Assembly (NCBI GenBank): GCA_009792885.1
Contig: WMCF01000006.1
Location: 3,298,037-3,362,036, forward strand
From: Eremophila alpestris peregrina
Lineage: Eukaryota; Chordata; Aves; Passeriformes; Alaudidae
DNA length: 64,000 bases
Direction: 5' to 3'
The position numbers and the translations under genes were made by a program. Below the pieces are notes generated by a model. It did not search any database, had not been told where the DNA came from, and worked only from the letters and a program-made list of their open reading frames with translations. Position 1 is the first letter of the stretch. Every line of letters starts with the position of its first letter. Positions 50,878-63,356 of this stretch are shown one piece after another.

Positions 50878-51420
50878 ACAGAATCATAGAATTTGCTGAG
50901 TTGGAAGAGGCCCACAAGAATCATCGAGTCCCACTCCTGACCCTGCACAGGACAGGCCCAAGAGTCACACCAGGTGCTTGAGAGCATTGTCCAAATGCTT
51001 CTTGAACCCTTCCAGGCTTCCTTGGGAGTCTGTCCCAATGCCCAACCACCCTCTGGGGGAAGAAACTTTTCCTAATATCCAACCTGAACCTCCCCTGACA
51101 CAACTTCAGGCCATTCACTCAAGTTTGTCACTGGTCAGCACAGAGAAGAGATCAGTGCCTGCCCCTCCTTTTCCCCTCACAAGGAAGCTTCAGACTGCAG
51201 TGAGGTCTCCCCTCAGTCTCCTCCAGGCTGAACAGACCAAGTGACCTCAGTCACTCCTCATACAGCTTCCCCTCAAGGCCCTCCTTTGGACCACAGTAGT
51301 TTCATATCTTTCTGATACTGTGGTGCCCAAAGCAGCACATGGGACTCGAGGTGAGGCTGCCCCAGTGCAGAGCAGAGCAGGACAATCCCTTCCCCTCTCC
51401 CAACACCTTGATCATTGAAA
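50878..51420 (-). mobile_element. CR1 LINE 3' fragment in the SESN3 3' UTR (- orientation)
   Basis: Starts with CACAGAATCATAGAATTT, the reverse complement of the CR1 3' terminus, and continues through typical CR1 segments (for example AGGCCCACAAGAATCATCGA). It is therefore inserted antisense to SESN3. It is truncated at its 5' end near 51420 and non-coding. If the long 3' UTR is correct, this element is part of the mature mRNA. Confidence 0.92.
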
Positions 51421-51792
51421 AGGATATACTTCAGCTGTAAGAGTTAAAGAGTTGCCACTATCAGCTCTTCCTATGTATTAAAAAAAAAGGCTTTAAGGAC
51501 AGGAGAATCAGTGCTTGTAAACAATTACAAATTTAAGCATAAATTTAGAACAGATCAGAAGATAACAGAGGAAAACATTTTGTTGCTCTATTACTTGAGT
51601 GCAGAAAGTAAAAGCACCAGATTCTTCAAGTGTATTTTTGTTTGTAGTGATACTGATATTTTCGTGGATTTGGAAAAAGCAGCTGGCTGCCTAAATTTCA
51701 GTGGGGATGTAAGCACTCAGGCACTCAGCAAAATCCTAGAAGATGCCCACTTGAATGTTTGAGTCAGATTTTTAAAGAAACTGAGTCACCTA

Positions 51793-51808
51793 AATAAAAT
51801 AGAATAAA
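51793..51808 (+). terminator. Tandem AATAAA, candidate internal poly(A) signal
   Basis: Two AATAAA hexamers 10 nt apart in an A-rich context, about 4.3 kb past the SESN3 stop codon and 370 bp after the CR1 copy. Use would give a shorter 3' UTR. Confidence 0.35.
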
Positions 51809-54800
51809 ATTAATTTCCATAGAGACTAAAGGAATAATATGTACCAGATCCATGTGATTTGCAGTGATTGTTAATGAAATGAGTTGTTTTGGGGACTTAA
51901 TGTAGACTTAGAGAAATCTCTCCTAAAGCAGTTAAACTGTAAGCCACTGCTCTTGCAGAACAGGTTCTCAATGTTTCACATGCATGTGTTTTTCCATGAA
52001 CATGGGCATTTCAGGCTCATGATCCAGAATTTGGACTCCCTTTCAGAAGAGTTATTTAACCTCTACTTGCAGAAAACATTCACTGGTGGTAGTAAGTGGA
52101 TAGCATGTGCCTGAACTAAAATTTTTTGGATCAAAAGAAATTCTCCAGATCTTCTTGATCTTAAGTGATGTTCTTTCATTTACTTTCTGTAGATGTTTGG
52201 ATCCTTCTCCCATAAATCAGAGGTGATGTTGCACAAAACCAAGGAAGAGGGGAGTGGATTAATTGTAAATGAACTTTCCCAGAGTGAATCTGACTATAAA
52301 GCTGTAAGAATTAGTTGCTGTTAGCAATCATTCCAAGAGCTGGACAAACTGTCAGTTTTCATTACCTGAATTTCAGGTTTACTGTTCCTCATGCCCCCAG
52401 CACTATGTTTGTCTGAAGAGATGAATGCACCAGCTTTCCTGTATTTGGGAATTGTAAGTGAAACATTTTATCTCCAAATGAAAATTAATATAGTAGTTCA
52501 TACCTACTGCATGGATTACAGGTGTGAGAAATGGAGAGAGCACATGTATGTATGTAGTATGAGGAAACTTCAGGAGCATCTTGATCAGTGTTAATTTATT
52601 CGTTAGAGCACATTTCCTGGCAGGTGGTTGTGCTGCTGCTCCCCCAATATGCATCAGGTCTCTCTTGCAGATATTTAATCCTTTGCTGCTCATCAGGGGA
52701 AAAACTGTCATTTTCCAACCTGTCACCACCACCCCTGTCCTGCATCAAGTGCTTCCTGTCTTCCCAGTTCCCAACCCTGAGCAGCCTCCCAGCTGCAGGG
52801 ACAACCTCCCAGCCTTAACCTTGAAAACAAGGTTCCTCCATCACTGCTTGTTTTTAAGTGCAGAGGCTCTTTCTCACATTTAGAAACACTTAATTGCCGT
52901 AGTAGATTATTTCTGGACAGGAAAATGCTAAATGTGGTTCAAAAGGATGAAACTCAGTGTTTGCTTAGTAGTGTGTCAAAGCCTGTCTCTGGAGTCACAC
53001 TAAAAATCCAGTGCATCCATTAAGGAAATGCTTTCTTTGGTGAAACGCCCCGTGCTTGAGCTGTTCAGCTGTGCAGGTTTCTCAGAGGGGCATCTAACAG
53101 GGAATTTGAGGTCCCCTTCTGCCAGGCAGGCTTACAGGACCATCAGGCTGGCAGCCCCTCGGGTGCCTTGCAGCCAGACAGACTGCATCCAGCCTCTGGA
53201 ACAAGTGGATTTGGGTTTGTCATGTATCTATGGGAAAAAAAACCAAATTCATGTTGTGGAGTAGCTGCTGGAGACAGAGTTGGGTGTTCCTGGGGTACTG
53301 AGTATCATCAGGGCTTGTGGAAAATAGAAACCTTGTTCCTGACAGCAGTTAGAGGTACTGGAGATGCCAGTTGTTAAAGTCATTGTGGGGACACAGCCAG
53401 TGCAGGAGGAGTTGAGGTACTGGTCAGCTGAAGAAAATTCACTGATGAGTCTGAGAGGTTCTTATGTGTGCCTGTGCAATAGAGGAGGTGGTGGAGGATG
53501 CCTTCTTCCAAGGTGTCCAGAGGGCTTCTTTGGGAACAGAGCTGGGACCCTTTCCTTACTCTAGAGATAGAGCAGGGGAAGGGAACCATTCTGCCCAAGA
53601 AAAACCTGCTGCTGTTGAATTGCATTTTGTCATCCCCATCAGCCCTTTGAAGGGAGTTTTGGGGCAAAATGGATCAATCACTAAGCATTGTGTCTCCAGC
53701 TGAGGAGTCAGGGGGGCAGCAACAGCAGCAGCTCCAAACACCAACAGTCCAAAACTGTGTCTCATTCCTCACTTCATGCCCATGTCGTGCCACCAGACCC
53801 AAACCTCTTCCCTCCAGCTCAGCTGCCACATGCCCAGGTGGCTGCAGGAGCAGCCTGCTCATGGTGGTGGGTGATGTGGCCACTTCTAGGGGGAAAATAA
53901 TAACATTTAGGCTACAGCCCTTGGACTCTGCGAGGCAGTTGCAGTCAGAGGTCTTTTCACGACTGTGACCAGAACTGGATATGAACTGTAGCTTAAAAAA
54001 ATAGGAATTTTGTAAACTTGAAATCTCTTGGTTTTACCCTTTTCTCCTTTTGCTGGAAAGCCACAAGATGAATGTATATGCTTTATCTTTCTATCCGACA
54101 TAACTGAAAATCAGACTGCCAACTCCTTGTTTTGTATTAGCCTTTTTTTTTAAAAAAAAAAAGAAAAGTTTGTGAGCAATATATGTAGCATGCTGTGAAT
54201 GTCTGTTTTGATCTTTATAGATACTCTTTAATCCATCAGTATTAACACCAGTTCTTTTTTGTGTTCCCCTTGGTACTTCGTATGCAGTGTAAGCAGAAGC
54301 TGTGATCGGCTTTGCAGTCCTGTGCCATGTTACTGTAACTCCTTGATTTTTTAGGAAGCACCTGACTGTGGGCCACCCTGGGGCAGGTAGCGTGCCCAAA
54401 CACGACTGCCACTTTTAGGTCTCTTGTACTATGTATAGTTCTAGGTAGAATAAGCTTTTTAACAGAATATTGATGCGGTTTATGAGTCACGCAGGCTGCA
54501 AGTGTCTGGTGTGTGAGAGTCTTTGTATTTATAGTTGTTGGGGTTTGGTTTTTCGTTTCGTTGTTTTGTTTTGTTTTTTTTTTTTAATTCATAAAGTAGC
54601 AAACTTGATAAACATAGCCACTTTAAACTGCTCTTGCTAAACAGACCCTGCTGTAGATAAAATACCACTGTAGATACAGGGAGAAGCACCAGCCGACCTC
54701 TCTGGACTGTGGGTGAGCTGAGCCCCTCTCTGCACAAAGCTCGGTCCGAGCCACAGGGCCACCCTGCCTGTGACCACACAGGACCCAAACACGACCAAGG

Positions 54801-55806
54801 CTGGGGCCTGGTGTCTGTTCCAGCCCCCTGTGCCCTGAGCCTGCTGCTGGCTGCCTCCCACACTCTGCTCTCCAATGCACGGGGCAAGCTTGAGCTCGCT
54901 GGCATGAGAGGGACAGACAGGCCAGCTGCTGGACCACAGACACGGTCACAGCACATCTGCAGCCAAAAGCCTCTCTCTAGTGCAAAGTTAGTCCTTGATG
55001 TGCTGACTGCAGAGCCTGCACACTGGGGTAAGAAGGAGCACTGGCTCCCTGTTGGCAGCCGTGGGTCTGAGCCCCCTTGGCTGGGGCAGCAGCCAGGGCA
55101 GTGCCCAGAGAGGGGTGTTCCATTGCATCTCCCACCTCTGACCCTCTGAGCAGGGGTAAATTGTGCCCAGCCCAGCAGCTGCCGGCTCCCTGCCTCCTTG
55201 TGCTCCAGCTGTGCCGGTGTTTTGGGACAGAGCTCTGCAGCTCCCTCCCACCACCAGGAGGTGAGGAAGTGTGGTAGCTCTGTGGGTCCCACAGTCCCTA
55301 CAGCATCCTGTGGGCAGGTGGCACATCTCCTGTCCTGAGCTCTGGAGACAGGCCACGGGCTCCATGCTTTTATGGGAGGTTTGCCTGCAAGGTGAGGCAG
55401 CTGCCAGGAGCTCACTGTGGGTTCCCACAGCAGCTTTTATCATTTCTTTCCTATTGTTGCTGGTTGGGTTTGTTGTTTTTTGTTTTTTATTTGAAAGGAC
55501 AGACTGACCTAGTGGGATGGAATTTTTTGTGTGTGACTTTTGTTAGTTTTTAAGTTACCCGACTTGAATTTATCTGAACAGATGCAGAAGGAACTTTCTT
55601 CTTTTGTGAGTTAAGAGACAAAAACGCATTTTTAAACAAAGGAATCATGTATTAACATTTTAACAGCAATTCATAAATCTGCACTTTTTATGAGGTTTTG
55701 AAAAATCTATTTATAGGTACGGAACAATGGGGTTTGTTTAAAACTGTATCGCATTTATACTTGCTGAAATTACTTCCATTGTTATCAGTAGGAATTTCAT
55801 TGGTTA

Positions 55807-55812
55807 AATAAA
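55807..55812 (+). terminator. SESN3: Candidate distal poly(A) signal of SESN3
   Basis: AATAAA followed within 20-30 nt by a T/G-containing stretch (CTGACTCCTGTTTGAG). Beyond it the sequence becomes GC-richer, with intergenic-type CR1 pieces. Confidence 0.45.
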
Positions 55813-56267
55813 ATGGATAAAACCTGACTCCTGTTTGAGCCATCATTTGCCACATGCTGGGGAGCACATCTCTAAAGCAGAACATCCTGTGAGACAAATC
55901 CAGTCCTCAAAGTGTCCTTCCTCTGCATGCCTTTGTAGTGGATTTTAATGTATGTGTCATTCAATACAGACATTATTTAATCCCTCTTCCAGGGAGACCT
56001 GGGCAAACCCCAGAGCAGAATTGGGTGAGAGCCATAAAAACAGGAAGGCCATGCAAAGGCAAGAGGAAATGTGTGCTGGGGGTGCTGGCTCAGGGCAGTG
56101 CCAAGCTTACCTAGCAGTCAAATTCCCCCCAACCACGTCCCCACATCCTGCCCTGTGCCCCTTCCATCCCCAGAGAAGGATGACAGTGCTGAGGGGTTAC
56201 CAGGGAAGTTTGTCCTGGGGAGGATGATCTTTCCCCTCAGAAAGACTAAACTAGTTAACACAAGCTG

Positions 56268-56455
56268 NNNNNNNNNNNNNNNNNNNNNNNNNNNNNNNNN
56301 NNNNNNNNNNNNNNNNNNNNNNNNNNNNNNNNNNNNNNNNNNNNNNNNNNNNNNNNNNNNNNNNNNNNNNNNNNNNNNNNNNNNNNNNNNNNNNNNNNNN
56401 NNNNNNNNNNNNNNNNNNNNNNNNNNNNNNNNNNNNNNNNNNNNNNNNNNNNNNN
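56268..56455. other. Assembly gap (188 N)
   Basis: A run of N of defined length. The flanks are GC-rich and unremarkable. Any open frame crossing it is meaningless. Confidence 1.
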
Positions 56456-56992
56456 AGTGCAACCCTCCAGTGAGCCCTGCCCTGATTTTGGTCCCTGCTC
56501 ACACCCAGTGTGTGGTGTGAGTGCACAGATGGTGGTACCCCGCACAGGCAGAGGACAGCCCTGTTCCCTGCACCCCATCCTCACCTCTCCAGCTGGTTTC
56601 CCACAGGAAATTCAGAGCCAAAACCATTTGTGTTGGTGATTCCCCAAGACCTCCTTGACCATTCTCCCAGGCCACTCTGCTGCCATCCATCCCCTGCCCC
56701 CTGTCCCCACACTGGAGACCAAAGGGTGGTGGCAGAGCAGGGACCATGTCACAGGGATGGTATGTGCCCACACCCAGTGGCTGCAGGACAATCTCCCTGC
56801 AGCCCATGGATGACCACTGCGGGATGTCCCTGGGACCTGGCAAAGGGCCACGGCCAAGATAAATATAGGCAGCCCTGCATAGGTTGGGAATGGGGGCATG
56901 ATCTGAAGCATTACAGGATCTGGGGATGGACAAAATTATCCTTCATCACTGGAGCCAGAGAGCCTGTTCACTTGTCCTTGATCACATGTGAA

Positions 56993-57305
56993 AGAAAGTT
57001 GATTGTAGCCAGGTGCAGGTCAGTCTCTTCTCCCAGGTAGCAAGTGACAGGACAAAAGGAAATGGCCTCAGGTTGCACCAGGGGAGGTTTAGTTTGGAGA
57101 TAAAGAAAAATGTGTTTACTGAAAGGATGGTCAGGCATTGGAGCAGACTGCTTAGGGAATTGGTGAGTCACCACCTTGGAATAGTCCAAGGAATATATGG
57201 ATGTGGCACTTGGGGACAGTTTAGTGGGGCATTTGGTAGTGCTGTGTCAATGGTAGGACTCAGTGATCTTAGAGGTCTCTCCAACCCTTAATGCTTCTGT
57301 CTGAG
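56993..57305 (+). mobile_element. CR1 LINE 3' fragment (+ orientation)
   Basis: CR1 landmarks in order: CTTCTCCCAGGTAGCAAGTG, CACCAGGGGAGGTTTAGTTT, GGATGTGGCACTTGGGGACA, and the terminus GATCTTAGAGGTCTCTCCAA. Truncated and non-coding. Confidence 0.9.
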
Positions 57306-58227
57306 TAGTCATCCTTAACTGTGGTGATGAGCCTCAGATCTGCACCCCTCTGACACCAGGACAGCCACTGTTACCATTTAAGCCTTTCCTGCAGCCATGG
57401 ACTCTGTGCCCTCACAGATCCTTGAGAAGGCAGCCCCGTGCCCTACATCAGACACTCACCTCATTTTTGCAGGGTGCAGTGGTGTTTTCAAGTGCAGGCT
57501 GTCCCCTCCAGTGCAAAGGGGTACAGTTACCTCCTGCAGATGCCTGAGGGTGAGGGATGAACTCATCCACCCCACAAATGCGCATGTTTTCCATGAACTC
57601 AAAAATGTGAGCCAAGTTCTCTGGGATCTGGATTCATTCCACGCAGGTCAGGCCAAGCCATGTGGCTGAGGTGCACCCAGTGGTTAATCCCATCTGTTTC
57701 AACAGGGCCACACACAACCCCCACCACCACCCAAATGTGCCTTCAAGCACTGTGGGTCCAGCAGCACTCAGGAGCCATCAGACCCTGATATCAATCCTAC
57801 CTGCATGGAAGGATTTAGTGACCCAAGAGCCTTCCAAGGGGCTGTGGGAAACACCATCCCACCTGTACCATTATCTAGGTGAACCACATCAATGGACACC
57901 TCAAGGGTCTTCAAGGATGGGACAGGCCCCATCAGCCACCAACCCCAGCTGAGCTTCATTGGTCCCAGCTGTTGGCATCCAGCTGAGGTGCCCAGGTGAA
58001 AGCCAGGTGACATATTTATACTAAGCACAGGGATCCCTGGGCCTGCAGAGAAGAAATTTTAAATGCCTTCATTTAGATGGTATAAATCCTGAAAGTGATG
58101 TCTCCATGAGTCTGTTGTATCATCCCTCAGGAGCTGCTTCACTCACATCAGCAGCTTGTTGGTAGGATCAAGCAGAGACCATTTCTCAGCCCTTACTGTT
58201 CAATGTTTAGCTGCTGGCCACTTGGTT

Positions 58228-58612
58228 TCACAGAATCATAGAATTCTTGGGTTTGGAAGGGACCTTTAAAGGCCACATAACTCAACCTGAGACATCTTCA
58301 ACCAGATCAGGTTGCTCTGAGTCCCATCCAGCCTAACATTGAATGTTTCCAGGGCTGGGGCACCTACTACCTCTCTGTACAACCTGTACCAGGGTTTTAT
58401 TCATTGTAATTTACCTTCATTTTAAAAGAAATTTCTTCCTTTTATTTAGTCTGATGTTCTTCTCCCACATTTGCTCCCCTTCCCACCAGCATGGTCCTTC
58501 CCATCTGCTGCAGCTCCTGGCATTGGTCCATAACCATCTTCTACCAGCAGGTACTGGGGATTTGGAAAAGTCACACATGACATCTGCTCCAGATGTGCAT
58601 TCTTCACCACGT
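58228..58612 (-). mobile_element. CR1 LINE 3' fragment (- orientation)
   Basis: Begins TTCACAGAATCATAGAATTC (inverse CR1 3' end), followed by TTTGGAAGGGACCTTTAAAG. The first 200 bp are clear and the remainder is more diverged. It forms an inverted pair with the + copy about 1 kb upstream. Confidence 0.85.
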
Positions 58613-59699
58613 TAAATTAGATTAAAACATCAACTTATTAATAAAGATGATACTGCAGAAGAATTTGAAACCTCTGCTTCAATTTTGCAGGCAACTTTGC
58701 TGCTGGCTCAGTAGAAAATGGCTTCTACCTCCCAGGAATATTGCCACAATTTCAGGATTTTTGGAAAGGAGACAGGATTTTTTCACCCTAACAAATGGAG
58801 GGAAAATCACACATATGCTAAGATGGGCCATGGCTGAATGATATGCCTCTGAGACAGAAAGAGCCACACTGACATGCCAAACCTGCTGTTAGGCAGGAGT
58901 GGGTGCTGAGTGTCCACATCCAAACTTCTAATCCAGACCCTGGCTGCTCTTGGATGTTTCCTGTCCTTGTTCCAACCTGGACTTGAAAAATATTTTCCAC
59001 TAAAAATGGTAAATTGCCATGAAAAGAACCCTGTATGATAAATCACCCCATTCTGACAGAATATAATTCCTTGGAGACTTTCCAGCCAGCTGTAACACTA
59101 ACACCACTGGAAAGTCCTGAGGCGTTTCTGCTTGGCTGGAAACACCAGTTCTGTGGAAATCAATAGCAGATGTTACCCAGTGTGAGATCCACCAAAGTGC
59201 AACAGCCCAGGAGGCTGTGCAGCAAAGAGAAATCATCCCATGCCAAACCCACAGTATCACAACCTCACTAATACACACACACCCTGGACACACCTCAAAC
59301 TCCTTGCTCCCAGACAATCCCTCCTGGCCAAACAAGTTACACTGGTATTTATTTTCCAATACCTTTTCCATTTTCTGGCACTGGCTATGTTGGAGAGATA
59401 ACCTGTGAGCAAGCATGGCTCAATTCCTGCTGAACAGGAGCAGCTCCCTGACCAGAGGGAGGGACAGAGCTGCTGATGGAGTTCCATGCAAGCTTCAAAA
59501 GTTCCATAAGCAGGTTCACAACATGCAGTGGTTGCAGAGGTGTGAGCCAGAGGGCCTGAGATTGAGGGGCTGTCCTGCAGGGCTGCTGACCCCTCTGCCA
59601 TTATGGGTGCCCAGCCCCAGGGTGGATGCAGCAGAGACAAGGGTCACCTTGAGGTGCAAAGACCCCGTGTCAAAGCTTGGGGTGATCTGGTTAAGGGAC

Positions 59700-59840
59700 A
59701 CTTTCCATTAGACCACGTTGATCAAAGCCCCATCCAACCATTGATAGGGCTTGACCATTTCCAGTGATGGGGCATCCACAGCTCCTCCAGGCAGGCACTG
59801 GAGTGCCTGTGCCAGTGTCTCACCATTCCTCCAGACTCGA
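59700..59840 (-). mobile_element. Short CR1 LINE fragment (- orientation)
   Basis: The segment around GATGGGGCATCCACAGCTCC and GCCTGTGCCAGTGTCTCACC matches a conserved part of the CR1 3' region in reverse. Only about 140 bp are recognisable. Confidence 0.75.
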
Positions 59841-62800
59841 GACTGATGCAGACTCAGCTGCAGGGGTTCATCTACCCAAAGAGAGGTACCTGCAGAACAG
59901 AGGTGCCAACATCTGGTTTACTCATCACAAGAGCTCTGTACTTGTGGAGTATAATTACCCCTGTTAGGGAAGATAAGGAAGTTGTGACAAAGCCATTCCA
60001 GGGACCAGCACTGCACAAGAGGGAGTTTCTCCCTATGATCTGTGAAGAACTGTGCTGCTGTGCTGTGATTTCTGTATGAAAACTGGCTATCATGCTGCAC
60101 TCACTGCATCTCACAAGAACAAAACAGTCCCCACTCCTGGCACACACAGAGTCATATTCACTGCCAGCAGTACCTCAGCTTTTCCCAACTTATTCTGCAG
60201 CTTAATTAATTGAGTCTTGGAGTGATCTGAGAGAGGAAAGGTGTTTAAAAGCACAAAAGAGCCATTCGTATCAGATGTCAAGCTGTTACAAGGAAAAACC
60301 GTGCTGCTGGTGTTTTCTTGATTAGTCAGGACACCCTAGGTTGTATTATCTCATTTGCAAATATGACAGAAAGTGATACCAGCCCCTCTTAGGAAAAGTC
60401 ATTTTATTTTGTTGAAGCCATACTTTTCCAAGGATAGAGTAAAACTCAGGAGCCATAAATCATGCCTAGATAAGAAGAATCTAAAACAGTGGTTTTTTGC
60501 AGGATGTTGCTTGTTCTGTGATAATTGCTGGATGTTCAAGGCAGATTTCCCTGCCTGTTCAGACAGCACAGAAGAGAATGCCCCATGCCAGTTACTGTTC
60601 TTAGCATTTGAAATCTGAGCACATTAAAACAATTTTAATGATACTGTTGCACATCTGCCCAAATCCTACAGAGCTGCAGCACCTTAGATTTCAAGAACTG
60701 TCCACTTGCTGCTAGAAGTCGTGGCTGCAGCAGAGATGTGCTGGCCTGAGCCAGGTTGGGGTGGCAAGGGTGGTGACAAATTGACACTGCAGACCTCCTG
60801 AGGTGCCTCAGCCCTGCTGCTTATCAGCACATGAGCTCCCGTGTCACTGTGTCTGCAGAGCTGCACTGGAGGTGCTGCTGGACCTGGGATGCAGGGGCTG
60901 CTGGGTTCAGGTGTAGGGAAGCTGCTCTGGGCACAGAGCCCCCAGGAAGTGCATGGCTGGTGCTGTGCAGTGCCACACAGCTAGGATGGGTCAGAGATAA
61001 GGCCACACAGAAGGTGCAAGACAGCTGGGCAGGGCAGCTGCCCCTTCTCCCCAGTGCTCAGGTGGCACTTGAGAGCTGCTGCCATCACACCTACCTTCAG
61101 AGGCTGCTGGGGCCCCTGTCACCCCACCCTAGCATCCCCTGGGGCTTCAGCTGGCTTCTTTCCTGCCTTCACAGCTGCCATGTCCACTAGAGGAGTACTG
61201 GCATTGAGACAGGGTCTCATGAAGGAGTGGGAAATCAGCTCCACATCTGTCTTGACAGCAGACCAGGCATGTTTGGGTGGGCAGATGTGCAAAGTTCAGT
61301 TTGGGGAGCACCCACTGGCTGCTCTCTTACTGTTGGGAGCAGTGACCTTGCCGTTTGCACCAAACATTCCTATAGCAAAATACCACTGACTTTACCCAGC
61401 TACAACCCATACTGGCACACAAAAGCTGCCTTTGCTTTTGAATAAAGCCAGTTCTGCTTGCAGACAGCCTCTTTTTCTTCATAAATCAGCAGTGGTCCAT
61501 GAAGGGTGAGATAAGGAGTCATCCTCTCTTTCCACTCATGCCACTGCTTCCCCACTTTGTCACCATTGTTGGCATCCCCAGCTTTGCCATTTGCATCACT
61601 GCTGAGCAGGGTACCACCTGGCCAGGGTGTGCTGGGCTGGGATGTGCACACACATCTGGTTGCACTGAACACAGCCCCTGGGCTAAAGAAACAACTCTGT
61701 CCCATCATGAACCAGCCAAATCTCTTTTTCCCTCTGAATCCATCCACACCAGCCCAGTCTTTCTGTAGGCTACATGGTGCAGAGAGGCAGAGCTGCCCTG
61801 TTAGTAACTGAGTTTTCTTCAACCCAGGACAGGCTACCACCAACACAGCACCACTGAGATGGCAGCACCAGCTTGCTGACTCCTGGGACTCATTATGGGA
61901 TGCTATGGTAGATCAGGGGTCCACACCAAGCTGGTGCTGGAGGGAGAGACACAGATGGGTGTGAAAGGAAGGAACCATGTATGTGGGACTCCCAAATGCC
62001 TCTTGGAGTCCAGCCAAAGTAAATGCTGCTGAGACAGGAAGCCTCCCTCCTACAGGGAGGCACCAAGAGATCCAAAGCCCCTTGCTGAGCCAAGTGCCAG
62101 GGAAGGGCCAAATCCTGTGCCCTTCTCCAGCAGTGGCAGATATCTCTGTGCCACTCATCTGGCTGCAAATACTTGCTGGTCCCCTGCAAAGCCCTGATGT
62201 GTGCCCCAGCTCCAATGTTGCAGATGTTGGGGGACATGCTCATGCTGGCAGAGGGAAGAAGAGGTGAAGAGTGAGCAGAGAGGATGAGCAGTGCAGAAGA
62301 GGAGTTGGTTCCACCTCTGACATTAAGGTGTCTCTGTGCATGGGCTCACCAGGTGGGTCTTCACACAGCAAAGCCAAGCACTGCAGCCTGGGATCCCTCC
62401 TGCCTCTCCTCCCAGCTGACAGCCCACAGTCCCCTGTGTGCCTCAGGAGCAGTCAGCTCTCAAGGGAGACAAGGCAGGTGGCACAGATTTGAATCCAAAA
62501 ATGCTGCTCCCAGATCAGCTGGGCTTTGGAGCAGACATGAGGGCTTCAGGGCTAAGACATTCATGGGCTTAGACCTTCAGGGAACACTGCATCTTGAAGA
62601 TTCAGTACTCAGACCTTCAGCTGCCACCAGACAACAAGGAAGGCTTGGGGGAAGATGACCTTGGTATGGCTAAGGAAAAATGCTTTCCCATCATGCAAAA
62701 AAAAATGGGCAGTGGGTCTTTCCTTGCAGCAAGATCCATGCAATTTCAGATTGAGATATACCCAGCTGAAGACTATGAGATATACCCAGCTGCATCCCCT

Positions 62801-63239
62801 CCAGCAGTGGGACACCAGAGAAACGAGCAATGCAGCCAACAGCAGGACCTTGCCCCCATTCCACCCTGCTCCCTGCTGTTTCCCTGCCCCAAATCCTTGC
62901 ACTCTTGCCTCCTTCATCTTTTCATAAAATCCCAGTAACCCTCTGTAACTCATGTCTTCCCCTAACCACCACCACCTGCTCCTTGGAAGGGATGGGCTTC
63001 TGCAAAGATCCCTGCCACTGCATAAGTCTCAGTGTCATCATAGCCAGAAAGAAATTACCTCATACCACATTTAGTGTGCATTTCCCAGAAGAGGCATCTT
63101 GACACCTGCAAATCACAGAAACTTTGTGGCCTGCACCAGTAAAACCCAAACATTTTACAACAGACAGAACTCGAATTATGGTGGTGGCGGCCCCGAGCGA
63201 CATTCCCTCGGCCCTCCTCATCATTCCCCAGTCAGTTCA

Positions 63240-63245
63240 TTTATT
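63240..63245 (-). terminator. ENDOD1: Candidate proximal poly(A) signal of ENDOD1
   Basis: TTTATT on the + strand reads AATAAA on the - strand, about 110 nt past the ENDOD1 stop codon. No strong GU-rich element follows, so a distal site is at least as likely. Confidence 0.3.
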
Positions 63246-63356
63246 AATGTCACTACAATAAATACCAGAATGAAATTAACAGCATTTGGCCACGTATCCT
63301 AAAGCACTGCTCCACTCCTCCTTTGTGCCATGTATGTGCAGCCTTGGTTTCTGTCC

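Larger units (their letters stand above)
47463..55830 (+). other. SESN3: Probable long SESN3 3' UTR
   Basis: No splice acceptor-linked coding segment follows the stop. The first strong terminal-looking signal is AATAAA at 55807-55812, implying a 3' UTR of about 8.3 kb. Vertebrate SESN3 mRNAs are known for very long 3' UTRs, so this is plausible but not proven. An earlier candidate is a tandem pair of AATAAA at 51793-51798 and 51803-51808. The stretch contains one CR1 insertion (50878-51420), AU-rich pieces (ATTTATTTAT at 49356-49365) and several T or A runs. Long antisense frames within 54480-55415 are chance products of GC-rich sequence. Confidence 0.5.
55831..63239. other. Region between SESN3 and ENDOD1 coding end
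   Basis: About 7.4 kb of moderately GC-rich sequence containing three CR1 fragments and one gap. No coding exon is recognised; open frames are under 180 codons and look random. A large part may be the 3' UTR of the minus-strand ENDOD1 gene: TTTATT at 60403-60408 (AATAAA on the minus strand) would give a UTR of about 3 kb. A 24-bp tandem duplication lies at 62753-62792 (GAGATATACCCAGCTG twice). Confidence 0.6.

Noticed and set aside
54143..54162. A T9A11 perfect palindrome
   Set aside because: Simple homopolymer junction in an AT-rich 3' UTR; no other evidence of function.
54480..55415. A 311-codon minus-strand frame
   Set aside because: It starts at GTG rather than ATG, is antisense in the probable SESN3 3' UTR, has low-complexity composition and no recognisable domain. 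Stop codons are rare here because the sequence is GC-rich.
56071..56584. Open frames crossing the N run
   Set aside because: Translation through an assembly gap has no meaning.
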